A program made the translations under genes and the position numbers. 64,000 bases of DNA, from contig JBJMQS010000015.1 of the NCBI GenBank assembly GCA_045802605.1, positions 228,221 through 292,220 on the forward strand. Reading direction: 5' to 3'. Source of the stretch: JBJMQS01 sp045802605. GTDB lineage: Bacteria > Planctomycetota > Planctomycetia > Gemmatales > Gemmataceae. Position 1 is the stretch's first letter, and every line of letters begins with the position of its first letter. Shown piece by piece: positions 40,951-50,091 of the stretch. Below the pieces are notes generated by a model. The model saw only the letters and a list, made by a program, of their open reading frames with translations. It was not told the DNA's origin and did no database searches.

Positions 40951-41973
40951 GTGCCGCGTCTTCGTTATTGGCTTGTCTCAGCGTTGTTCCTCGCCGTCGC
41001 ATGTATTTCGACCGGCGTGTCGGCCCAGGATAAGGGCAAGGCCGACGATAAGGCGAAGGAAGCGCCTCCCGCGCAAGCCCCCGCCGCCACCGACAAGGCA
41101 GACATCCGCTGGAAGTTTGAGAAAGACAAAAAAATCTACCAGGAGATGACCACCAAGACCGTTCAGAACATGAAGGTCATGGGCATGGAGGTCAACCAGA
41201 CCCAAGAACAGACGTTTTACTTCTCCTGGGAATTGAAGGACGAAGACAAAGACAAGAACATCACGCTGTTGCAGAAGATCGAAGGCGTGAAGCTCACGAT
41301 CGAGCTCGCTGGCAACCCGATCAAATTTGACTCGGCGAACCCCGGCACTTCCAACAACGCACTGACCGAATTCTTCAAGCAACTCATCGGCACCGAATTC
41401 AAGCTCACGCTCGATAAGGACATGAAGGTCACCAAGGTCGAGGGCCGCGAAGAGTTTCTTAAGAAGCTCGGCCAGTCGAACCAAACGATGGAGCCGTTGC
41501 TCAAGCGCGTGTTGAACGAAGAAGCGCTCAAGCAGATGGCCGACCCCACGTTTGGCATGGTCCCCGGCAAGCCGGTCGGCAAAGGTGACACCTGGACCCG
41601 GGACACCAAGCTGAATCTGGGCCCGATCGGCGGTTACAAGAATAGCTACAAGTACACGCTCGAGTCCATCGCTAACGGCATGGCCACGATCAAAGTCGAT
41701 AGCACCCTGACCTATGAAGCCCCGACTGAATCGGGCGAAGGGCTGCCCTTCAAGATTCGCTCGGCCAAGCTGGCCAGCAAGGAATCCGGCGGCACGATCA
41801 CATTCGATGTGAACAAGGGCCGGGTCGCGAAGTCGGAGCTGAAGGTGAAACTCGAAGGCGATCTCGACATCGAGATCTCCGGCACGAGCACCAAGGTCGA
41901 TCTGAAGCAAGATCAGACGACGACGATCACAACTTCCGACACACCGCAAATGGCTTCGCCAAAGAAGGCCTAA
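40951..41973 (+). CDS. Exported DUF6263-like protein
   Basis: 340 residues from a GTG preceded by CAGGAGG. Signal peptide (YWLVSALFLAVACISTGVSAQ), a Lys/Ala/Pro linker (DKGKADDKAKEAPPAQAPAA), then a large beta-rich domain (EMTTKTVQNMKVMGMEVNQT; DKNITLLQKIEGVKLTIELA; LNLGPIGGYKNSYKYTLESI) that matches proteins annotated DUF6263 in planctomycetes. Function unknown; probably periplasmic or outer-surface. A good intrinsic terminator follows. Confidence 0.7.
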   Translation: MPRLRYWLVSALFLAVACISTGVSAQDKGKADDKAKEAPPAQAPAATDKADIRWKFEKDKKIYQEMTTKTVQNMKVMGMEVNQTQEQTFYFSWELKDEDKDKNITLLQKIEGVKLTIELAGNPIKFDSANPGTSNNALTEFFKQLIGTEFKLTLDKDMKVTKVEGREEFLKKLGQSNQTMEPLLKRVLNEEALKQMADPTFGMVPGKPVGKGDTWTRDTKLNLGPIGGYKNSYKYTLESIANGMATIKVDSTLTYEAPTESGEGLPFKIRSAKLASKESGGTITFDVNKGRVAKSELKVKLEGDLDIEISGTSTKVDLKQDQTTTITTSDTPQMASPKKA

Positions 41974-41999
41974 CGCCGCACAGCGGATATTCCAAGCAA

Positions 42000-42050
42000 C
42001 AAGATCCAAGAACCAACCTTCGGGTAACGGTTCTTGGATCTTGGCTTTTC
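42000..42050 (+). terminator. Rho-independent terminator
   Basis: A perfect 15-bp stem, CAAGATCCAAGAACC (42000-42014) with GGTTCTTGGATCTTG (42029-42043), around a 14-base loop, followed by GCTTTTCT. It lies 26 bp after the exported protein's stop codon. The stem is well formed; the T-run is short. Confidence 0.8.
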
Positions 42051-42235
42051 TGCCTCATTTCGCGTTTTGCGTGATATGCGGGCTAGGTAGGTGGGATTGG
42101 CTAGGAGAGCTGTGCGGGCTCCGTGCGGTCCCGAACACTCGCTTGCCCTGCCCGCAGAGTCAACACCGCTTGACTGGTTTACCCATTTAGTTAGCCTAGG
42201 GACTCGACAAACACCCACCCGGGAGAGTCCCGCCG

Positions 42236-42580
42236 ATGAGTGCTGAAAAACCTATGTCTGCTGCCGCTCGCAAAGCCATGGAGCGACGCAAGAAGGCGAT
42301 CCCGGTCGCCATCGACCGCCGCAATCAGGGCGAGCCGCGTGAACGCCGGGTGCAAGGCGAACGCCGGCGTCAGGTGGACCCGACGACGTGCGAACGGGAA
42401 TACACCGACGACGAAATCGCCTTCATGCGGGCGATGGACCAATACAAGCGCGATAACCGTCGGCCCTTCCCCACCTGGAGCGAAGTCCTCGAGGTGCTGT
42501 TCTCACTTGGCTACCGCAAGGTGGCCGAGGTGGGTCCAATGCCCGGATTGCCCTCGAAGGAAGTACCCCCGAAGGGTTAG
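42236..42580 (+). CDS. Small basic cytoplasmic protein of unknown function
   Basis: 114 residues, very rich in Arg and Lys in the first half (ARKAMERRKKAIPVAIDRRN; ERRVQGERRRQVDP), then an acidic helix (YTDDEIAFMRAMDQYKRDNR) and PTWSEVLEVLFSLGYRKV. Could bind nucleic acid; no family recognised, though similar small proteins are common in planctomycetes. It lies 30 bp upstream of lpxB on the same strand. Confidence 0.6.
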   Translation: MSAEKPMSAAARKAMERRKKAIPVAIDRRNQGEPRERRVQGERRRQVDPTTCEREYTDDEIAFMRAMDQYKRDNRRPFPTWSEVLEVLFSLGYRKVAEVGPMPGLPSKEVPPKG

Positions 42581-42610
42581 AATTCGATCCAATCGTGCAA
42601 GGACGCACTC

Positions 42611-43753
42611 ATGCGAATTTTTATCAGCGCGGGCGAGCCAAGTGGCGACCTACATGGCGCCAACTTGGCTCGCTCTTTGCGCGCTGTGATGCCCAACGTC
42701 GAGCTGTTCGGGCTCGGCGGTTCAAAGATGAGCGATGCGGGCGTCGATCTCTTTTATCCGCTAGCCGATCATGCCGTGATGGGCTTCGTTCGCGTCGTCC
42801 AAGTCATTCCCACGATGTGGCGGCTGCTGCAACGCCTGCTGCGCGAATTTGAGAAGCGCCGTCCCGACGCACTGGTACTCATCGACTATCCGGGCTTTCA
42901 CTGGCACCTCGCGGCCAAAGCGAAAGCCATGGGCATCCCAGTCATCTCGTTTGTGCCGCCGCAAATTTGGGGCTGGGCGAGCCACCGCGTCAGTCGGGTT
43001 CGGAAAAACTTTGAATACGTTTTGTGTGCGTTGCCGTTCGAGCCACGCTGGTATCACGACCGCGGCGTCATCAACGCTCGCTACATCGGGCATCCCTATT
43101 TCGATGAGTTGCCGCGACAAAAGTTAGACGCAACATTCATGGCGGAACAGCGTCGAGCCGGCACGCCGATCGTGGCGCTAATGCCCGGCTCCCGCGGCCA
43201 TGAGGTGAAGCACAACCTTCCCACGCTCTTGAACACAGCACACCGCATCCACGCCGAGCGGCCCGACGTGAGATTTCTCTTTCCGTGCTTCAAGGAGCAG
43301 CACCGCGACTACGTAGCTAGCCGAGTGCTGGCGTCGATCCCCGCAGAAGTACTGGTGCATCGCACGGCGGAGACCATCGAGCTGGCGGATTCGTGCGTCG
43401 CTGTGTCGGGCTCGGTGGGGTTGGAGTTGCTGTATCGCTGCAAGCCGACGGTCGTGATCTATCGCATCAATCGCTTTTTCCGATTCGTGACTTGGCTATG
43501 CAAAAACGTGCCTTACATCAGCCTCGTCAATTTGCTTGCGGAGAAGGAGCTGTATCCCGAATTCCTATTGGACCACGATGACTCGCCCGGACCGGCAGCT
43601 CACGTGTTGCGCTGGCTCAATGATCGCCAGCAGCATGAAGAGGTGGTCGGTGCACTCGCAGAATTGAAAGGTCGGGTCGCGGCCCCGGGTGCTTGCGATC
43701 GAGCGGCCGAGTTTCTGGTGGAGAGATTTGGGCGTCGCCGTGCCGCGGCTTAG
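42611..43753 (+). CDS. lpxB: Lipid-A-disaccharide synthase
   Basis: 380-residue GT19 glycosyltransferase joining UDP-diacylglucosamine to lipid X, the first disaccharide step of lipid A. ISAGEPSGDLHGANLARSL is the family's signature start; VPPQIWGWASHRVSRVRK and LMPGSRGHEVKHNLP follow, and SGSVGLELLYRCKPTVVIYR is the UDP site. It implies an LPS-type outer membrane. The stop codon overlaps the convergent gene's stop (TTAG). Confidence 0.93.
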   Translation: MRIFISAGEPSGDLHGANLARSLRAVMPNVELFGLGGSKMSDAGVDLFYPLADHAVMGFVRVVQVIPTMWRLLQRLLREFEKRRPDALVLIDYPGFHWHLAAKAKAMGIPVISFVPPQIWGWASHRVSRVRKNFEYVLCALPFEPRWYHDRGVINARYIGHPYFDELPRQKLDATFMAEQRRAGTPIVALMPGSRGHEVKHNLPTLLNTAHRIHAERPDVRFLFPCFKEQHRDYVASRVLASIPAEVLVHRTAETIELADSCVAVSGSVGLELLYRCKPTVVIYRINRFFRFVTWLCKNVPYISLVNLLAEKELYPEFLLDHDDSPGPAAHVLRWLNDRQQHEEVVGALAELKGRVAAPGACDRAAEFLVERFGRRRAAA

Positions 43754-44697
43754 AACCGGAATCCTAGGTTCAGCATGATGATCGCTTCTTGCAGATCGGT
43801 ATCCCAGGTCGGGATGATGTCGGTGAAATTGTAGGCCCATTCAGCGCGGATACCGGCAATCAACGTCATGCAGTTCGAGATCGGCACTTCATAATCGGCA
43901 TGAAAGCCGATGAGCACCGCTCCAAACACGTCGCTGCGATGCGTCGTGTTCGTCGGCTCCTGAGTTTGATCCGGCGAATCCGGCAGATTGAAGTTCACGC
44001 GCGAGTAACCGTAGCGGCCACCCCAGTCGACGCCGAAACGGTAATTGGTTCCACATTGATAGGCCGGCGAAAAGATAAACAGTTCGCGACCGAACGAAAT
44101 ATGAACGGCCGAACGATGATACTCGCGGATGTCCACGAAGGTGCCGAACACGTCGAAGACCTGCTCGGGATGGTTGCCGTTGTTGTAGAAGTAGTCGATG
44201 CCGTACTCGACCGTCCACGCGGCGCTGCCCTTCACATTGAAGAACATGCTGCGAGCACCGACGCTGAACATGTAAGCCGGGTTCAAGACGTTATTGAAGA
44301 TACCGCCGGCGACCGGCAGCGCGATACCGGTGCGAAGGAAGCCTTCGGTCATGATTGGGCCGTTGCCGCCAATCGGTCCGCAGCAGCCCGTGCCGCCGGG
44401 TCCGTTCCACGGACTGCACACGCTACCCGGAGGCAGAGCGGGTGCGCCAGTCACTGCGGGAATCGCACCATTGCTCGGCGGGATTTGCGGCGGCTGGGCC
44501 GGTACCAACATCGAGCCAGGATTACCCGGCACGATCACTGGCTGAGACGCCGCAGGTGGCTGCGTGGACGGGGAATATGGACCCGCGTTGGGGTCGTTTT
44601 GCATGAACGGAGCCATCGCAGGCGGCTCCGCGGCCGACACTGTTGCGGTCCATCCGCCCAGGACCATGGCACCGAGAATGATCGCCTTCGTTCTCAT
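43750..44697 (-). CDS. Outer-membrane beta-barrel-like protein with Pro-rich N-terminal region
   Basis: 315 residues. Signal peptide (AIILGAMVLGGWTATVSAAE), a Pro/Gln/Gly-rich stretch to ~110 with CCGPIGGNGP, then many alternating beta strands rich in aromatic residues (AAWTVEYGIDYFYNNGN; FIFSPAYQCGTNYRFGVDWG; LIGFHADYEVPISNC) and a C-terminal Phe (MLNLGFRF), the usual outer-membrane protein ending. Probably a planctomycete porin or surface barrel; no specific family. Confidence 0.7.
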   Translation of the reverse strand: MRTKAIILGAMVLGGWTATVSAAEPPAMAPFMQNDPNAGPYSPSTQPPAASQPVIVPGNPGSMLVPAQPPQIPPSNGAIPAVTGAPALPPGSVCSPWNGPGGTGCCGPIGGNGPIMTEGFLRTGIALPVAGGIFNNVLNPAYMFSVGARSMFFNVKGSAAWTVEYGIDYFYNNGNHPEQVFDVFGTFVDIREYHRSAVHISFGRELFIFSPAYQCGTNYRFGVDWGGRYGYSRVNFNLPDSPDQTQEPTNTTHRSDVFGAVLIGFHADYEVPISNCMTLIAGIRAEWAYNFTDIIPTWDTDLQEAIIMLNLGFRF

Positions 44698-44887
44698 ACC
44701 ACCCTCGCCAGTCTGCCCGGTTGACGCGGCGCGGCAACCCGGACCCTGTCCTGGGACTCACACTATTTCATCGGCCAGCGCGCCGGTAAACTTTAACGGC
44801 TGTGCTAGCTATGCGGCCTATGTCGGTAGGAATTCCGCCGCCTAATAACCTGCGTGAGGTTTTCAGTCAAGTCGTTAAACTGAACCC

Positions 44888-46315
44888 ATGGAACATGAAC
44901 TGCGGTCGCCGGACGAGATTCGCAGGTATCTGTTGCACGGCCTGTGTTTGCAGCAAGCCGCTGCACCGACGCCGACTGCAGTGCGGCCGATATTGGAGTG
45001 GGCCCGCGAGTTAGCAAGCGAGGGACACCCCGTCCCACCGCTCGGTTTCGTCGGCGACTTAGGCCGAATTGCGCTGGGATTGGATCGAGCCGCTGCCAGA
45101 ACGACAAACACCTCGCAAGTCCTTCCGGCTTCTCTCGTCCGAAGTTACGAGGACTATGTTCTCAGCAAGCTTTACTCCGATCCGTTGTTTGAGCGCGGGG
45201 CTGACGCCGTTCGCCGGCTCAGTGGCCGAGACCGCAATCGCGGCGTGGCTTACTTGGTGCACCGGGCGCAAGCGCGGGTGGGTTTTGGCGGGGCACTCTT
45301 TGGACCGGCGAGCATCAAATCTTTGCTCGAACGGCCGCCTGGCGAATTATTAACGGAAGGGTGGGAATCGCTGTCGCAAGGTGGCCCCGACCCTTTGATC
45401 ATCCAACTCTACGAAGATCTCATTGCCAAAGTACGATATGCAGCCGAGTTCATCGGTCCGGAAGATGTGTTCGAATTGGAGCACGGTACTGCACTTGGCG
45501 AGTTAGGCGAGCGCGTCGCGCTGCGTCAGGTGCTGCAGGCTGCCACACGATTCGAAGCGCTGCTGCCGACGGTGCCGCCCCGGCCTGCAAATGAAGTTCG
45601 CGAAGCACCCACTCGGTTTTTCGATGAAGATGCGTACCCCGTCGGCGGCTTCGCGTCGATCTCCAACCGCGGAAGCATCGAAAGCTTGCTGCATTCGCAA
45701 CTGGCATTCATGGAAACCGACCCGGCCGCGGATCGGCCCGATTTGTTCGATGTTCGATTTCTCCGTGACGAGTTGCTGTATTATTCGCGGGATGAAAACC
45801 AGTTCTTGCGTCATCGCCGCGGTTTTGTCATCGCGCTGAAGAGCGACTTAGCCAGGGCACGGCACAAAGATCCGGAACTGCCATTTCAGCGAACGATCCT
45901 GACTCTCGGCTGGCTCATCGCGGCTATCCGCAAGCTCCACGAGTGGCTTGATACCGATGCGCTGCAATTCGAGATCATGATGCCGGCCGACGGCCAACTC
46001 GCTGAAGAAGAGCGCGTGCTTCAAATTGTGTTGCGCGATTATGTGGAAATGGGAACGGTGGTGTTTTCGCGTTTGTCTGACCTGAAGTCTTTGACACGAC
46101 GCATCGAGGAACTCTCGCGGCGTTCAAGGGCGAACGCCCTTCTTGTGGGAGTGAGCCCGGAAGCGATAACGAGCGAGCATCGGATTGACGTACTCTGTAT
46201 CTCAGCCGCCGAACCCGAATTGATCGATGCAGAAATCGACACTTCGTCTACGGACGACGATGCCATGACACGATGGTCGCGGGTGTTGGCGAGGTTGCTA
46301 GCGAAGTGGTTGTGA
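44888..46315 (+). CDS. Large soluble protein of unknown function
   Basis: 475 residues, no signal peptide. Mostly helical, with some repeated acidic/arginine patterns (YLVHRAQARVGFGGALFGPAS; DVRFLRDELLYYSRDENQFLR; RLSDLKSLTRRIEELSRRSR). The C-terminal quarter ends in a short basic tail. Similar large proteins are met in planctomycetes near MoxR/VWA-type clusters, but no such genes are here, so I do not assign a role. Both neighbours face it or lie behind palindromes. Confidence 0.6.
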   Translation: MEHELRSPDEIRRYLLHGLCLQQAAAPTPTAVRPILEWARELASEGHPVPPLGFVGDLGRIALGLDRAAARTTNTSQVLPASLVRSYEDYVLSKLYSDPLFERGADAVRRLSGRDRNRGVAYLVHRAQARVGFGGALFGPASIKSLLERPPGELLTEGWESLSQGGPDPLIIQLYEDLIAKVRYAAEFIGPEDVFELEHGTALGELGERVALRQVLQAATRFEALLPTVPPRPANEVREAPTRFFDEDAYPVGGFASISNRGSIESLLHSQLAFMETDPAADRPDLFDVRFLRDELLYYSRDENQFLRHRRGFVIALKSDLARARHKDPELPFQRTILTLGWLIAAIRKLHEWLDTDALQFEIMMPADGQLAEEERVLQIVLRDYVEMGTVVFSRLSDLKSLTRRIEELSRRSRANALLVGVSPEAITSEHRIDVLCISAAEPELIDAEIDTSSTDDDAMTRWSRVLARLLAKWL

Positions 46316-46340
46316 CGGCACAGGTATTGGACCGAGTCCC

Positions 46341-46480
46341 CTGATATTTCGTGGCCGGGTCTGAGGTCGCCTATCGGCGACCGAAGGCCCGGTGTAGTGG
46401 CAAGCGCTTGCGGGTTCAACCGGGCCTTCGGTCGCCTGAGGGCGACCGAAGGCCCGGCCACGAAATACATGATACAGGGA
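46341..46480. repeat. Dispersed palindromic repeat, complete copy
   Basis: A folded unit of ~125-140 bases: ATATTTCGTGGCCGGGTCTG at the left and CCCGGCCACGAAATACATG at the right pair; inside, GGCGACCGAAGGCCCGG occurs twice and pairs with CCGGGCCTTCGGTCGCC, around GTGGCAAGCGCTTGCGGG. The same sequence, cut by the window end, recurs at 63922-64000. Between 46316 and 46535 there is no gene. Confidence 0.8.
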
Positions 46481-46535
46481 CCTCAGAGTTGGCCACGAGT
46501 GCTAAGAGCTGCTCACCGGCCACAAATACCAGTTC

Positions 46536-48023
46536 TTATTTCAAATGGGCGACCCGAATTTGCTGCAACGCGGCGAGGGCGGGACGTGGCCGGCCCGCGG
46601 GGTCGAGCAGGCCGCAATGGGGGAAGGCGTGCTCTTCGCCATCGGTCAGTTGAATCCAATTGACGCTGCGCACAAACGGCTTGCTCACCGCCAACGTCGC
46701 GAATGCATTGGCCCAACTGGCCTGCGATTCGGGCGACACCTTGTTCTGCCAGTGGCCGGCCGCGACGGCGATAGTCGCATCGGCGAGCAGATCATCTCCC
46801 GTCGCTGCGGGGATGCCCATGCTGACTTGCAGCGGTACGCCGAGCATGGCATAGAGATCAAGCACGCGTGAGCACTCCATCAAATCGCGGCAATAGGTGC
46901 CGCGTGGCGTCATGCCCATCAGCCATTCCAGATCGATGGCCGCTAACTTCAATCCCGCGCGAATCAACGTGTCAGCAAAGATGAAAGGCGAGTAAGTGCG
47001 CTCCTGGCGCGCCATGTACTCGCCCCAGGGTTGCGTGATACCAACAGACAGTTCGAGCTCGGGATCGACTTGCCATGCAGCTTCGGCGAGGCGAGCGGTC
47101 AACCAAAGGAGATCGTCCTCCGTCAATTTGAGGATGTTCGCCATGTTGCTGGCAGCAGTGAGTTGCCAGCGACGGATACGGCCACGATAGCGCCCGACCG
47201 CCGTCTCGACATAATCGCACATGAAGCTGGCGAGGCTCTGCAAATCGCCTTCCCAGAGCCAAAGCCAATCGGGCAGACTTCGCGCCGAAAAATCAATCAA
47301 TGGCCCCGCGCACACGCGCATGTCGCTGCGCTCGGCCCAGGCGAGCGCGGTGTCTGTCGGTTCCCAGCGGTAGTTCGATTCGGTGGGTTCGACACTTCGC
47401 CAGGTCAGTGGCAAACATGCACAATTGACCGCGCTGGCCAGCCCGGCGGATGCCGTCGGAGGGATCGAGCCGTTGACGCGCACGCCCAGCCAGGTATCGA
47501 GTTTTGGTTGGCGATTGTGGCGGGCACGGAGGATCTGAGCCACATACTCGCGCACAAGTTGATCAGCCGTTTCGAACGCTTCGGCCAGCGCCAATTGGGC
47601 GGCCGCCTCGGCTTCGGCGTCGAGCGATCGCGTGGCGGCTTGTGCAAAACGCCGGGCCAAGCCGCGGAGCCGATCTTCCAGGTCGGTCGCGATCAGCATG
47701 CCCACCGTGCGCCACTCGGCGGCCTGCGAACGCACTTGATTAACTTTGCCTCGCGCCAGTTCCAGCAACAGGTGGTAAGGCTCCTGCTTTTCGATCAATG
47801 TGGAAGTCGCGGTCCAAAGTTGGCCGACGCCGGGCACCGGTGCCGGAACTGCCGCGAAGCCGCTCTCGTTGATCTCGCGATCCAGCGTCAAAATGCCGCT
47901 GGCCACGGAGGATCGGCTCGGAGCCGGCATATTGTCATAGCCGCCGGCCACGTACGCACGCTCCAAATCCTGAGCGGCGTCAGCGGGCCAGATGCTGGGA
48001 AGTTGGAAACGGAGGGTACCCAT
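46536..48023 (-). CDS. GH10 xylanase-like protein without the catalytic glutamates
   Basis: 495 residues, no signal peptide. Residues ~1-180 are an uncharacterised N-terminal part. From ~190 a TIM-barrel of glycoside hydrolase family 10 type is recognisable: LPLTWRSVEPTESNYRWEPT, ALAWAERSDMRVCAGPLIDF and ...LPDWLW. In GH10 enzymes the acid/base sits in W-D-V-V-N-E; here the equivalent is WQLTAASN, and no second Glu follows in the usual ITELD place. It is therefore probably a pseudoenzyme binding a glycan or other ligand. No cohort of sugar genes is nearby. Confidence 0.65.
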   Translation of the reverse strand: MGTLRFQLPSIWPADAAQDLERAYVAGGYDNMPAPSRSSVASGILTLDREINESGFAAVPAPVPGVGQLWTATSTLIEKQEPYHLLLELARGKVNQVRSQAAEWRTVGMLIATDLEDRLRGLARRFAQAATRSLDAEAEAAAQLALAEAFETADQLVREYVAQILRARHNRQPKLDTWLGVRVNGSIPPTASAGLASAVNCACLPLTWRSVEPTESNYRWEPTDTALAWAERSDMRVCAGPLIDFSARSLPDWLWLWEGDLQSLASFMCDYVETAVGRYRGRIRRWQLTAASNMANILKLTEDDLLWLTARLAEAAWQVDPELELSVGITQPWGEYMARQERTYSPFIFADTLIRAGLKLAAIDLEWLMGMTPRGTYCRDLMECSRVLDLYAMLGVPLQVSMGIPAATGDDLLADATIAVAAGHWQNKVSPESQASWANAFATLAVSKPFVRSVNWIQLTDGEEHAFPHCGLLDPAGRPRPALAALQQIRVAHLK

Positions 48024-48138
48024 TCGTGGGTGGCCGGCCTGCTGGGGAAGAGGGCAACGGTATCTTGGCTACCTGAAATGGTATGAGGCCATCGCAAGGA
48101 ACATAGGTCAGGCCAACACTTTAGGGAACGGTCTGATT

Positions 48139-48987
48139 TCAGGCGGCTTTGTCCAGCGCGACGACCGCGATCCCGTACCGGTCGGCCAAGGCGATTGTCT
48201 GGGCGTCATCGATTAGGATCGTCCTTCCGGCTTCCACGGCGAGCACGGTGGCACCGGCCTGACGCATCGATTCGATGGTTTGGACCCCCACCGTCGGGAC
48301 GTCGAAGCGCATGTCTTGTTGTGGTTTGGCGACCTTAACCACGACGAAGCCGGCCCGCCGGCTCAGTTCACCCGCGCGAATGATGGCGCGATCGGTGCCT
48401 TCGATGGCTTCCACCGCGAGAACCGCCCGCTCACGCACGGCCACGCTTTGGCCCACGTCGAGCCGACCCATTTCTTTGGCGAGGTCCCAACCGAATTCAA
48501 TGTCCTTGAGTTCGCTGCTGGTCGGGCTGCGCCGAGTGAGCACACCGGGTCGCATGAGGATCTCCGGGCAAAAATCAAGGGCCGATGCGAAGCGAAAGCC
48601 GGCTCGTTCAAATTCGTCAATCACGCCGAGCAGGAGCGAGTCGTCTTTATTGTCACGGCGATTGCGAAAGTACCAGAACCGCAGGGTGGTCCAATCGGGC
48701 AAGAGTTGCAGTATTCGCCACGGCGAGAAGAGCGCGGCCTTCTGCACCTTGCCGGCCATTACGATCTGCTGCACACCCATCCGGCGAAACGCGCGAATCA
48801 CCCCGCCCATCCTGGCGATGCCGACCTCCGCGTAACGATCGCAGAGCGTTCGCAGTTCCGGCGGGGCGAGATGCTGCAAGCCGACGCAACCGACAGAAAT
48901 ATTGAGCGCACGTGCCTTTTCCGCAAACACTACCGGGAAACGGCCTGCTCCGGCCAATAGCCCGATCGGCCGCGTGGCACCGCTCAT
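48139..48987 (-). CDS. lpxI: UDP-2,3-diacylglucosamine pyrophosphatase LpxI
   Basis: 282-residue LpxI (DUF1009) that hydrolyses UDP-2,3-diacylglucosamine to lipid X, the alternative to LpxH. Seen: IGLLAGAGRFPVVFAEKARA, MGGVIRAFRRMGVQQIVMAGKV and, late, FVVVKVAKPQQDMRFDVPTVG with DDAQTIALADRYGI. Its start overlaps the lpxD stop, so lpxD-lpxI form an operon; lpxB lies 4.4 kb away on the other strand. Confidence 0.9.
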   Translation of the reverse strand: MSGATRPIGLLAGAGRFPVVFAEKARALNISVGCVGLQHLAPPELRTLCDRYAEVGIARMGGVIRAFRRMGVQQIVMAGKVQKAALFSPWRILQLLPDWTTLRFWYFRNRRDNKDDSLLLGVIDEFERAGFRFASALDFCPEILMRPGVLTRRSPTSSELKDIEFGWDLAKEMGRLDVGQSVAVRERAVLAVEAIEGTDRAIIRAGELSRRAGFVVVKVAKPQQDMRFDVPTVGVQTIESMRQAGATVLAVEAGRTILIDDAQTIALADRYGIAVVALDKAA

Positions 48988-50003
48988 CCCGCCATCCCGA
49001 GGCGTTCTTGAATCGTCCGCAACTCTTTTCGGAACTCGGGCAGATGCAACAGCGACATCAGAATTCGCTTTTGCTCTTTCTCCGGGGTGGCCGGCGAACC
49101 GAGCATCCGTGAGCCAGGCGGCACGTCTTTGGTGACCGCGGCCTGGCCGCCGATCACGCAGCCTTCGCCAATGTGCACATGCTCGACGACGCCCACTTGG
49201 CCTGCGATCACGACGTAATCGCCGGTGCTCGACGAACCCGCCATGCCGACCTGGCTCACCATGATGTTGTGCCGGCCGATCTGGCAGTTGTGGGCGATCT
49301 GCACGAGGTTATCGATCTTGGTGCCCGAGCCGATGCGAGTCGCGCTGAACGTGCCGCGATCGATGGTCGCACCGGCGCCGATCTCGACGTCATCGCCGAT
49401 TTCGACGTGGCCAATCTGCGGCACTTTGACATGCCGGCCATTTTGGAAGCGGTAGCCGAAGCCATCCGCGCCGATCACGGCGTTCGAATGGATGATGACG
49501 CGGTCGCCGACAATCGTGCCGTCGTAGAGCACGGCGTGCGGATGCAAAGTGACGCCGTCGCCGAGGCGGCAGTTCCGCCCCACGACAGCGCCAGAGTGCA
49601 AGCGACAGTTGTCGCCGACGACACTACCCGGGCCGACAGCAGCAAACGGGTGTATGCTGGCACCCGCGCCGACTTTCGCCGATGGATGCACCGACGACTG
49701 CGGGTCGATGCCGTGAATCGTTTCGGCTTGCACGCCTTCGAGGTGCGAGGCAATCGCAACAAATGCACTCAACGGATCGGCCACTTGAATGAAGGGCCGG
49801 CCCGCGATGGTCACATTGTTTGGAACGACAGCCGCGGCGGCCGTGCTCGCTGTTAACTGCGCAAGATATTTGTCGTTTTCGAGGAAGGTGATTTGCTCAG
49901 GGCCCGCTTCGCTGATCGGGCGCGCGGCATGGATCGGCAAAGTGCCGTCACCATGGAGAACACCGCCGACCAATTCGGCGAGCGCTTGCAAATTGGTCGT
50001 CAC
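48984..50003 (-). CDS. lpxD: UDP-3-O-acylglucosamine N-acyltransferase
   Basis: 339 residues with an N-terminal uridine-binding domain followed by a left-handed beta-helix of hexapeptide repeats (AKVGAGASIHPFAAVGPGSV; GRNCRLGDGVTLHPHAVLYD). The catalytic His is expected in QIAHNCQIGRHN. It transfers a hydroxyacyl chain from acyl-ACP to the 2-amino group in lipid A synthesis. Full length and first in the lpxD-lpxI unit. Confidence 0.92.
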   Translation of the reverse strand: MTTNLQALAELVGGVLHGDGTLPIHAARPISEAGPEQITFLENDKYLAQLTASTAAAAVVPNNVTIAGRPFIQVADPLSAFVAIASHLEGVQAETIHGIDPQSSVHPSAKVGAGASIHPFAAVGPGSVVGDNCRLHSGAVVGRNCRLGDGVTLHPHAVLYDGTIVGDRVIIHSNAVIGADGFGYRFQNGRHVKVPQIGHVEIGDDVEIGAGATIDRGTFSATRIGSGTKIDNLVQIAHNCQIGRHNIMVSQVGMAGSSSTGDYVVIAGQVGVVEHVHIGEGCVIGGQAAVTKDVPPGSRMLGSPATPEKEQKRILMSLLHLPEFRKELRTIQERLGMAG

Positions 50004-50091
50004 CGCTGAGTCCTTTCAGACGAAAGGCGCCGCCTTCCGTGGCGGCCAATCATAATCGGCTGAAGAGATAGGGGCAACGCGAGTTCCACAC

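Noticed and set aside
40978..42009. 343-codon frame antisense to the exported DUF6263-like gene
   Set aside because: The plus-strand gene has a signal peptide, a good ribosome site and a terminator; the antisense frame has none.
43789..44724. 311-codon plus-strand frame opposite the outer-membrane protein
   Set aside because: Arg/His-rich shadow; the minus-strand product has a signal peptide and beta-barrel ending.
47031..48086. 351-codon plus-strand frame opposite the GH10-like gene
   Set aside because: No domain; the minus-strand product shows a recognisable fold.
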